Assembly (NCBI RefSeq): GCF_964340395.1
Contig: NC_135558.1
Coordinates: forward strand, 19,999,371-20,063,370
DNA length: 64,000 nucleotides
Direction: 5' to 3'
Source of the DNA: Glandiceps talaboti
Taxonomy: Eukaryota; Hemichordata; Enteropneusta; Spengelidae
Shown piece by piece: positions 49,501 to 62,300 of this stretch. How positions within the stretch are numbered: the stretch's first letter is position 1; every line of letters begins with the position of its first letter. Both the position numbers and the translations under genes were made by a program. Below the pieces are notes generated by a model, which ran no database searches, was not told where the DNA came from, and saw nothing but the letters and a program-made list of their open reading frames with translations.

Positions 49501-52500
49501 AATGAGAAAGCATGGCATAAGTTGGCAACTCATTTCACCATAGTACTTAGTGACAAAGACACAGAAGAAATGTCTACTCTCCAAGGTTTTGTTGAGAAAT
49601 TCCGTGACCTGATTGCCGAATTTTATCAACATTTGAAAGATAGCGACCAAACATCTAGAGATAGGTTGATACAAGTCAGAATGGGTATTGAAAGATGGTC
49701 TGAAGAGTTTGCTCAGAACATTGTGTAAGTGTCAACTTTTTTCAAGTTTTGAAATTTTCATATAACTGTTACCCCAACCCCCCCCCCCCCCCCCACTCCA
49801 AATTATACCTTATATTGATCACACTAAAAAAGACACAGGTTGTAATTTCACTGTTCATTATGGTTTCTTTTGTTGCAAATTGATATGCCTACATTGTAAA
49901 TTTTATACAGGGCCTCACTTACCGACAGTGCCATTTTAATTACAATGAGGTCGTTTATTTTGGGGAACTGTCAGATATAGATTTTATCACTAAAATATCT
50001 GTTTCATTACCTAAGGGTTTACATTACACACAATATTACTCTCACAAAATTATTAAGAGAAAAAAAGTCCATAAAGAATTAATTTTTTCAAATGAGGAAA
50101 TGAAAAGTCAGGGAATGAAAATTAGTTTTACACAATGTTATAACAAGTAATGTCTAATTTTCCTCTGTGAAAATGAGTCTGAAGTACTTATTACCTTGAG
50201 TGAGAATACCATGGCTATTCAGTTTTCACCTATTGCGTATTCATTTCTGCTGACTCCCATGATGCAATGTGACCCACAGCAAAGGTCAACAAATGAGGCA
50301 CAAGTTCAACTTGACGATTCTCTGAAATCACACGTAATGTAGGTGTTGTAAAATCATAAAATGGCTGTCTACAACCCAAAGTTTACGACATTATTTCCTG
50401 ATTGAAGTGGTGTCCCCTTCCATATTGATACATTTCATGTTACTAATACATTCATTTCAGATGGAAAACGCAAAATATGGCAAAGCAGGAAATAAGGATT
50501 GCTTTATCACAACGCACATGTCACACGTTATGTTTTCCAATTATTTTTTATTTTTTTATTTTATTTTTTTATTTTGCAGTATAATTTATTGTTGACTGTT
50601 TATTTTAGCAGTTCTTCATGTCTGCTTGTACAGCTGATAACAGCTGTGAAGTAGAATTTAAAAAGTTCCATTTTATTTTGATCCGTTGGCTTTCAGGGAA
50701 GATCTACAGACAAAGACTGTTGTAGAGTCCGATGCTGTCACTGAAGAAGGGGCAAAATCACAAACTCTAAAATCGTTGATGTCTTCTGGGTCAGTTTACG
50801 TGTGAAGCTGAAAGCTTGTGGTCATCACTCATTCCCATGTCATTCAACAAAAAAAACCCACACTTCTTTCCCTACCCTTCCTATAACACCATCAACTGTT
50901 TGTAATTTCATTAAATACTTTCCTTTCTTTTCATTCAATTCTACAACAAAAAATTCCAATTCACACTGTGTGTGTGTAATAACAGGAGAGACCCAGTCCT
51001 GATTTGCTTTCTTACAATAATTATAGCAAATTGTTGAAAATGTTTTGACTAAAATTGCACTCTAAAGAGTCAACCACAAGAAAATTGAGCCTAACCCCTG
51101 CACCCCCACCCCACCCCACCCCACCCCACCCCCCAACATCACTCGGCACAAAGCATTTGAGTGAGAAAAAACATTCCATCAGAAAAGATAGATTTGATCA
51201 GAAATATGAAATACTGACCATGTGACAGTCACATGATATACATGACTACTTTGCTTGTGATTTTAAGCAACTATGCGACATGGCAGGAATGAAGTGTGCA
51301 AGGCTTTTTAGCTTTGTGGTCTTGAGCAACCATGTGACAGTCACATGACAACATGAGACAAAGCTCTTTAGCTTTGTGGCTCTAAGCAACCATGTGACAG
51401 TCAGTGACAACGATATACAAGGCTCCTTAGCTTTGCGATCATAAACATCATGAAGAACTGCTTTGCATGTGTTATTGTTATAATTCATTTTCATGTATTA
51501 TTGCTTTACATTTTATTTTACCCACACAAGCTCTCCTAAGGAGCCCAGCCACTCCCAAACTCCAGACACTCTCAGTACTTCCTATAGGCATTCTTCAATG
51601 AGGTGAGACGGTCAGTGTGTGACCGGTACCAATGCACCATGCGTGTCGTACTGTTATGTACCGTATCACCAAAGTCTTGGATGTTGTCTGTCAGAACAGA
51701 AAGTTGATAAACATGCACTCTAACATCCCATGCTACCAAGCAACCGTTGCGGCTTGCTTGTCCATAACCCTTCCCTACCTACACATACAGTGAAATTTAG
51801 TATGATCCATAAAAAGTGCTCCATTGCAGTGGACCATTTCATTTCACTGACAGGGGTGGAAGGGTTATAAAGTGTGTGCTGAATTCTGCAAGCGGATAGC
51901 TCCCATACTAACACCTCAAACATATTAACATGAAGTAAATTGGCTGAGATAATAAATAATTCTAATGAAAATTATAGAGTGAGATTTAATTTATCAAAAT
52001 TCTAATCTAGTAACCACGGTGATGGATATGTGATTACTTATCTTTGTAATAATTAATAACCCTTGGAGAATGTTTTGTTAAAATTCTGGTAATGTTATTA
52101 TCTAACGGTGTGTGTTTTTGTTTTTGTGTATGGCCTGCACTGAGTTTCTCGTGTGTGTTAAGGTTGCAATTGTTTGGTACATTTCCACACTGATCATTAT
52201 TTTCAAGGTTGCCAAAATCATAAAACAGTTCAGTTTTTCAACTTGAATAAATGAAGTCATATTAGAAATTTGAAAACATATCTATTCAGTCTCAAAATCA
52301 GTAAATATTGACAAAATGAGATTTTTGTAAATTTTCAATCAAATTAAATACAAATCATGAATTTTTTTTTTCATTTTCATAATTTATATCGTAAAATCCA
52401 TTTTCCGAGCAATTCATAGTTTCAAGCCCTGAAAATAATATATTTGACCAGTATTGTGCATGACTCTTTATTTCGATTTCACCATTTTATTTTCCATTGC

Positions 52501-55500
52501 ATTAAAAGCATGATCATTTTCCTGTATCATGGCAGCTCATTCAGACAGATAAGCATGAATGCTTCACTTTTTTTCTTTTTAAAAAAATCATTAAAATATC
52601 CTTTTCCTTCATCTTACAACATCACTTGCATTTAGTATGACTTTTTCTGTCCCCCCCCCAAAAAAAAAAAAAAAATGATATCATTTCCTGCATCATTCAA
52701 TTTTGCATGAATTGTTTGTAAAATAAATTGATAATTCAAATGCATGTATTACTTGTATCACAAAAGTGCAAACCCCAACAAAACCCGACTACCCAACTTA
52801 TCATTCCCAGATAAACTTTCGAAAGAAAATAAAAGTTATAACCTTGGAAATGAACTTGATAATGCTTTCCCCAAGTGCAAATCAATTAACCAAATCTGCA
52901 TGAAAAGATTTCCACCCTACTGGGAAAAATTAACTAACATCAATTTTCAAAAATTACTCAAATTTCATTCCAAAAAATCTGCATGCTGGGGTAAAATAAT
53001 TCTACTAACCAAAAAATGTATACATCATGCTAAACATGCAACGGTTTCAGTTCTGATGAAGTGATCCCCAGGGGTATGAGGGCGCTATTTCATATTTCAA
53101 ATTTTTTTTACACCACTGATTTTTCCCCACAGTGGACATGAACCAAACTACACAGTCAGACCACCAGAACGAGAAGTTGTTGAGAAACTATATGAAGACA
53201 TTAGATTTTGGGAAGAGGTAAGGATAATGAAAGAAAATTTACAAAAATATGTAGAATATGTAAATATATGTAGCTAGGACGAGAAGAAATCTTAGAATAA
53301 TGACTTTGTTATAGGTAAAGTGAGCAGATTACTATTAAGATTAATATTATATTAAGTTTGTACTCTTAAGATTATTAAGATTATATTAAGTTTGTACTCG
53401 TAGGAAGTACAAAGGAAGTAAATGAAACCGTGGCATAGTCATAACTACCACATTTATTGCATGGAAATAAGCACCTAGGAGTCATGAATATGCATTGCGA
53501 ATCTAATTAATATTCATGTCTGCTAAGACCCATGATGCAATGGTGCACCACTAGCTGAAAGAACACTAGAAGTGAATCAGAGTTTCAATTTGTTGTTTTG
53601 GGCAATTAAGTGAAATTTATGTGATGTGAAATCATGGAGTGACTCTCCAGTACTGATGAAAATACCTTTATATTTCCTGGAGTTTCGTTCCCATTTGATA
53701 TTATTCATTGCTATCATATATGTATGCAAAGTGATATGAAAGTCATACTGTAGAGGCACACTCTGAGCTCGCTATCAAGACAAACTCAACTTTTCAAAAC
53801 TCCAAGTTGGGATTGACTATCCAAGGGCATTGCTCAAGTTCATGATTACATAGTGAAATGTACCCAACAAATATTTTCTTTTACAAAATCACAATAACTC
53901 ACATGTGTCGGATTTCAAAGTTGTTTTCCTCTTCTTTAATTTCAACAGACAATAAACAAAGAAGTAGAAAAATTTGGTGGTGATGTTTTATTGAGTTTTG
54001 AGGAAAGCATGTACCAAATCCATAAACAAATGGAAGGCTGGACTGAGACAGCTTTGAAAATATTTAGTAGACATTTAGCTGATGATGGAACTGAGTTTCC
54101 TGCCCATGAAAAGATGCTAGCGATGAACAAGGTAAGGTTTTGTTACAGTGATTGGTGATTGGGAGGTGGGTGGACGGGTAGGTGGTGCTGACAATGATGG
54201 TGGTGACAACAATGATGATGATGATGATGATGATGACAATGTTGACGTCGACGATGATGACAATAACAATGACTACGATGATAAAACAATAATGAGGGTG
54301 ATGATTATGTTAACAATGATTGTAACGATAATGATGTTCATATTGGTGGTGTTTGATTATGATGACAATGACAATGATGATAAAAGTCATGAAAGTTGAA
54401 TTATTACAAGTTGTATAGATAGTGGTCATATTTGTATATCATATGTTCATCTCATTCTCAATGTTTTTATGCCCTGTCAATCATCCATCAAAATCAAGAT
54501 CCATTATTCAGACATAATGTACCACTGCCAAGGTCATTTTATCATTATCAAGGTCAAACTACCACTGCCAATGTCATACTATCACTATCAAGTTCAAATT
54601 ACCAGTGAGAAGATCAAACTACCACTGTCAAGGTCAAACTACCACTGTCAAGGTCAAACTACCACTGCCAATGTCATACTACCACTGCCAATGTCATACT
54701 ACCACTGTCAATGTCATTGCTATATTCCTATCACCACTAGATCAAATTCAAGTACCATCACCATCACATAGACGCTATAGTAGAGTGCATGATTACTATT
54801 GTTTTACTTAGTAATTACCTAAGCCCTCCCCCCAAAAAAATGTATCGCAGTAACAAAAAAATTGCTTCTTTGGTTTTTGATAATCTTTTATTTTTGAATC
54901 CCAGGTTTAAATACCTTAGTAAATTGTTCACACTTGATATACTGTACGTATACTGAAAAAAAAAATGAAATACAGGAATTGTAATAATTACATTTGACAT
55001 GAAATTCACTTTCGTCTTTTATTTGTTTTGCATGCATAGCACACAGAGGTAAAAGTGTTGGAAAAATTAGTATATGTTGATTGATATTCTCTTTGTTCAA
55101 ACTGCTGTGTTTCTAATAGTTTTTAATTAATTCATTTTAATCAATACTTACGTCTGAAAATATCACATGTTTTGTACTTTTACAGTTTACTGTTTGAATT
55201 TTAAACCTTTTTAATTAAAAATAATTTGATATCTTTCTTCTTCAATTTAATAACTTCACTCATAACTATCAACTAAAGATCTTTCTTTGCTCTTCTAAAC
55301 TTTAATTTCTTTTTTTTTAGTTTGAACTAAAAGTCTTTGAACTGATTTTTTTTTTTTAAACTTGAAGTATTAACACCTAACAGATATTGATTTAAAATGT
55401 GTGTGTTAATATTTTTCAAATCATGCCAATTTATCATTCTGTATCATTAACCATAATGCATATCAATTTTTTCCTCTACACACCATCTCATTCCTCCATA

Positions 55501-57324
55501 CAGGATGTAAAGCAGGTAACATTGCTGATAAAATTCAATGCTTTGCTGTGACATTTCCCTTCCGTTTCATTTCCCTACGTTCACTTTTTATTTGTTTGCA
55601 TGCCTAGAACTTTGTAGTGAATGGTGCCCTCTCTCAGCATGGCTACTTCACTAGTTTTTTTTCAGTGATTAATGCCGTCTAGCAGGATGGGTAATTCACT
55701 AGAATTTTTTCAGTGATTAGCACCCTCTAGCTGGATGGGAACTTCACTAGACCTTTTCAGTGAATGGCACCCTCTATCCTGTGAATAGGGGGCGCTGTTT
55801 ATTAGAAAGATGTATGAAAGCAGTCATCAAGTTTCACAATACTTTTGTTTTAATGACACACCACATTCCATCGCATTATGATAATCATATTCCATGAACC
55901 TCATCTAAACACCAGTCTGAGAGTTAGTCCCCACCCCCACCCCCAACTCCAACCCAAAAAGAATATTTGAAATATAGAATATGATTTTAAAAAGTAGTTT
56001 GGCTTCAAGAACAAATCATACATTCATCCATTCCATCACACTCTATCATTGCAATGATTTCATCTAAATACCAGAGTTAGTCCCTTGTTAGTAGCCACCC
56101 CCCACCCCCCCCCCCCCCAGTGAGAAAATAACAGAAAAAGAAGAAGAAGAAATATAGTTTGGTTTCGATGACATAGCATGCATTCCATCACAGTAACACA
56201 TGATTCCATTTAGCCCCTTAGTAACCCCCCCCCCCCCCCCCCCCACCAAAACAATAATTAAACCTCTAGCTCTAAAAGGTAAATGACGAATCAAAAGTAA
56301 AGTATTGTGAAACTGGTTTTGTCTTTGATGTTATTCTTACTTTTTTTATGAGTGGCGTTGTTTTTAAGTCCCATTTTTGATGACCTGCAAACCTTAATTA
56401 AGTTTTAAACCCAGATGTAGACCCAGTTGTGCTGATATTTTGTTGTTGAGTTATTTGTTTTCTTTGTTTGTTTTGTTTGTTTGTTTTGTTTGCACATTTA
56501 TTAAGATATGCAATATTGGAAAGTGTCAACCCAGTGACTATCTCAGAATGTTCTATGAATTCAGAAAATGGAATTAAAAGGTTAAAACCTCTCCAAAAGT
56601 TCACAGCATCTCATTCAAAGAGGTTTGACTGTATTTCTTTATTATTCATGGAGGCAGTCAACACCAGTTGAAAGGTTAACATGTTGTTTCTTAATGGAAT
56701 ACCGTTACATGTGTTGCTTCTTTTAAAGTGGCCATATGGATGAGGATCGGGTATTTATTTTGGATTTTTATTTTATGAAACAATTTTGCCACCGCTTCCA
56801 ACCTGAAAAATGTTTGTAACACAACATATGTCTGTGTTTGTAACTCAATAAATGGCAAAAAATTAAGAAATGTGTAAAATGTTTGTTATTGTACGTACAA
56901 TAACAAAATTAATGTTTTTACAAAGTTTTTGTCTTTTTGCAATGTATTGAGTTACAAACACAGGCTTAGACAATGTTGTTTCACATTAATTTTTTCAAGT
57001 AGGAAGCCATGATAAAATCGTTGTATAAATTCAAAATCCAAAATAAATATCCAATCTTCATCCATATGGCCAGTTCAAAGGCCAATACTAGACCAGGATT
57101 TAAATGTTGCAGAGAAAAAATAGTCATCTAGGAGAGTTATAGAAAAAGTTGGTCCTGAGCCAAAAGATACTTCTATTTAATCCTACACATTCACTGATAA
57201 GGTAGTAATAATCTGTTGCCATGGAGTTTGGTGAATTTATTTTGCAAGAAACTTTTCTGCCAAATACACTCATCAAGTAAGTGTGAAGCTCTGCATTTAA
57301 ACTTAATAAAGCTACCCCTCTTGC

Positions 57325-57370
<46 letters not shown>

Positions 57371-59336
57371 AAATGAACAACCAAAACAAAAACAACAGAT
57401 TTAATTTCACTTTCTTATTTTATATAACAATCTGAGGTAGTCATGGCAACATACAACGAAACACCATCTTCAAACCCAAATGTTTTGAACGATATTTCCA
57501 ATAGCATATCAGATTCTTTCTGAAACATATTATTTTTATTGATGCATGTTTTTGCTGTGTTTATTTGTTTGTTTGTTTTGTTTTGGTTTTTTTTTGGTTT
57601 TTATAATGAGTTGTGTTTCAAAAGTTGAAAACAGTAGTGTTTCTCATTGGAGTCCTGAGAGTTTATCTTCCCATTAATATTTAGACTTAGTGTGAATTAC
57701 AAAGTTTGGAGTTTTAGGGTTTGACACAGGCAAGATTTTGAAATGAAGGACATAGCATGAGAGTATGACCACATTTTAAATATTTGTCGAAAAACAACCA
57801 ACTTTGTAAAAAACAACATGAAATTTATGTATCTTAAGATGTGTCTGTTTTTGACATTTAGCTTAGAAATGTTAAACTGCAATGGTCTTTCCCTTTGCCC
57901 AATGTTTTTCTTTAAAAAAAAAAAAAATCTGCTTTCGTCAAACTCAGAAACACCAAATCTGTACATTCACATTTGATAGAGTATTTAGAACTCACTGATA
58001 TTGTTAACCATATTTATCACACGGCTACACTCCGTCCACCAATCAGGGTACAGGATTGCCGTAGATTATAAGCCATAACCCACTCTTCACTAGTGCCACC
58101 TGACAGACTTGGAATACATGCAAATTCTATTGTTATCGCCGTGGTGATAAGTAAGATAATGAACTCGTTTGGTTGATTATGCGTCAAACACTCGGGGCTA
58201 CGCCCCCTCGTGTTATAACGCATAATCAACCAAACTCGTTCATTATCTATCACGTAATGTCTTGTAAGACAAACAGAGAAACTCTCAAAACTCTAAATAA
58301 TGTATTCGGTAGAAATCTATTGAACTGATTATGTTGATCAATACCTTGAGAAAACTTGATATTTAAGTTGTATTTTAATTATAGCCATATGATAAAATAA
58401 AATACACTATAATGTACTTTCAGTGAAACTTAAAATACAGGGTGGGTCAAGAATAGAGAATAAATATTCCAATGTAAATGTTCAGATTTATATTTCCAAC
58501 ATCAAAATATTTTTAAAAATTAAAGAATTAAAATAAGCTCAGATAGGCATTAAACTGATTCTAGTCTTTGGCACAATATTTTCTTTGACATTTGAAAGGC
58601 AAAAACCAAACTCATAAAACATTCACATTTTTATACAGGCATTCCTACCACATTTTATTTGTTCCACATTACAAAAGTCACATCATTTCAACACCAAATC
58701 AGTTCATTGTCAATTCTTCATTCATTTTTAAATGGTTTCTGATCACATGTACAAAATCCTGTTCATTGAATGATTTAGATTTTCTACAAAAAAATATATT
58801 GTTCATGTACCCTTTGATAAGTTAAATCAGGTTTCGGTAAATCATAAACAACGGTTGTAATTACTTATGAGAAACTTTACTTGTAAGAATTTTGAAACCC
58901 TTGGTCATGACACAAGAACTAATTTTAACTATATATTATATTGTTCACATTTCCAAAAACTAAGTTCGAAAATGAAACATAGTCATTTTGCAAGCGTAAA
59001 TTAGAAAGGATTGTGACATTTTGATTTAGATGTGTATAACCTACTGTACACTGATGCAAAATTTAGTTTGTTCCTATTGTTTCACTTGGATTGATCGGTC
59101 TATTTGACTTAGAACAGGTAGATCAGGTTCCAGTTCAAGTTAGATAGTAAGATTCCACTGAATTCTGTTCATTCAGTAGGGTGAGAGTGATATTAATAAT
59201 TGTTGTTGTATTTTCCCTGAATTACAGGATGTAGAATCTCTTATGGAACTCTTTAAAGTCAGAGTCAATGGAGAAAATGGTAAGAGATACTTGATTTTAT
59301 CAATGTTGAGAATTATTAGTCAAAAGTGAATTGCAT

Positions 59337-59383
<47 letters not shown>

Positions 59384-62300
59384 ATCTGTGTATCATTGCA
59401 GTGTGTTTGTGTGTGAGAGAGAGTGAATGTGAAATCTGGTAAAACTTGCATAGATTTTTCATACCCCAAATTTTGATTGGGAACCCAGAAACAGGAGAGG
59501 GAAAATTATTAAGACCTACAATGTGTATACATTGTAGACTGCCATACTTTGTGCGATCATTTTGATTGAGAACCAGCTTTCTCTTTATTTTCAGTCCCAC
59601 AAAAATACATCATAACAAATTTTCATATTTGATATGTCTAATGTGCCATTCCTTCTATCTTTTAATTTTTTTCAGGGGTTGCTAAGGGCTTCATCACTCT
59701 GCAGAATGCTATGGAAATCTGGGATACCAAACTAACACAGGTTGTCAATGGTGCAGCCTACCCACCAGAGTCTGAGTGGGGTAGGCTGTATGACCTGTTA
59801 GAAGATTGGATGGTATTGATTGATGAAACTTTAGATATCGTCGGATCAACACAAAAAGAATCTGAGAGAAATGAAAGGAAACCACATGATCCGTAAGTCA
59901 ATAATCTTATTATTACATGCATTGATATATAACATGTGTAAGTCAATAATTTGTGATATTACATGTATGACTATTACATGTATGGATACCCAATCCGTAA
60001 GTCAATAATTTGTATTACATACATGGCTACACTATCCATAAGTCAATAATTTCATTATTACAGTCTTGGATATTATAGTCCATAAGTCAATATTTGTATT
60101 ATTACATTCCATGTGTATAAGTTTTAATAAGTACTTCATCATATACCTTGACATACAATGTAGCTGTGATTATTACCTCAATTTAGTTTTTGAAGTGACT
60201 TTGTACCTTTCATCCAAATCACATAATAGTAAAAGTGAACTCTCCTCATTGGAATCTAGTTTTTCAAGTGACTACGCACCTTTCATCTGAATCAAATAGT
60301 AGTAACTTTATGGAATCTAGTTTTTGAAGTGACTACTTACCTATCATCCGGATCACATCCAAAAAATGTAGTTGTAATAGTGAACTCACCGTATTGGAAT
60401 CTAGTTTTTGAAGTGACAACGTAACTTTCATCTGAATCACCTAGTAGTAATAGTGAACTCACCGTATTGGAATCTAATTTTTGAAGTGACTACGTAACTT
60501 TCATCTGAATCACCTAGTAGTAATAGTGAACTCACCGTATTGGAATCTAATTTTTGAAGTGACTACGTAACTTTCATCTGAATCACCTAGTAGTAATAGT
60601 GAACTCACCGTATTGGAATCTAGTTTTTGAAGTGACTACGTAACTTTCATCTGAATCACCTAGTAGTAATAGTGAACTCACCGTGTTGGAATCTAATTTT
60701 TGAAGTGACTACGTAACTTTCATCTGAATCACCTAGTAGTAATAGTGAACTCACCGTATTGGAATCTAATTTTTGAAGTGACTACGTAATTTCATCGGAA
60801 TCTCTCAGATGTCATCAGTGTAATGATTTTATGCTGTATCAATTACTATTCTACATAGTAAACATTATTATTATTACCGGTATATCATTACATGTATATG
60901 CAAACATTAATTAACTAACAGGATGGATGTTTGAGATTTTATAACAAATCAATCTACAGCCCCTTTTGTCACAATCTATGTCTGGATTAAACTGCTATGT
61001 CATAGTTTGTTGTTTGGTTTTTGTCTATTACAGAATTACAATGGATGATGTATTCAGAATTTCACAGAAGTGGTTAACAACTACTATCAATGGAGTTGAT
61101 AATGAAGATGCCAAATTAGTTGAACAGGTATGTAAAATGTCAAATCAAATCTAAACTAAGATTAGTATAATACTGAGACTGTAAGATGTGTGATGTATTT
61201 CTACCCTCGTTGATCTTAGAATATGGGTAGGCTGATGAAGACACCCTGACAAGGGTCTATCATTGGGGCAAGATCAATAGTTTAATATAGGATAAAAAAA
61301 TTCATTGTGAGAATAACTGGAACTCTTTGATACCAATGTGTAAATAATTCATATCTTAACTTTCAAAAATCAACATAAACTTTCACATGTTTGATAACCT
61401 AACATAAATGTTGGCAAAAATGTTGTGATTAACTCTCATGTACATAAATGTAGGCACATCAAGAAGTGGGAAAATAAATATTTAAATGTAAGTTTCTGAT
61501 AAAACAGTAATGCATGCACCTCATATAATGTATGTTTTCAATATTAAATTAGATAGAATTACACAAGAAACCAAACAAACATGGTATATTACTTCATTCT
61601 ACACATGATTGACCTCCATGTGACCTTTAGTCACCATGACAATATGCTAATCATGCTTTCTTCATATTTTCACAGGTTCACGTTCTGCATTCTGAGATGG
61701 TTCACTGGATGATTCAAGTACTTCTCAGACTAGCGCCAGATAAAGAAGGCAACCCACAGGAAGCCATAGAAAGCAGTATGGCTGCCACCGCTACCACTTC
61801 AGAAATCAGAGAAAAGGCAGAGTCAATCTGTGAAAGGTTGACAGATTTCTCTAACTACATCACTGGGTAAGAATGAGTGAAAATTTATATAACCCACCCC
61901 TTACAGTTTGAGTATGCTATCCCAGCCCTACCCTAACCCTATCTTGACTGTGGAGGGGGCTGTTTGGTTCCAATCGTCCATCTGTCCATCATTGCACTGT
62001 CACTCCTTTATATATCAATGTCAGATTTCACTGAAACAAATGTGACATGATTTAAATGTAATAATGCGCATCACTTTTTTTCACAACATATTAAAGCAGA
62101 TATAAATGGATGGCAGCCATATTTTTCTAATCTTATATATCATAACTAGGCAAAGCCCATAATCTTGTGCAGGGTAGATTCATTTGTGACTGGCTGGCTG
62201 TTAATATAGGACCTATTTCCTGAGTCCTCCCCAGGTAGCCTATACTCCTTACACCTGCTGTGATCTTCCCATTTGCAAGTGGTGCTGAGTATCCCCTAGA

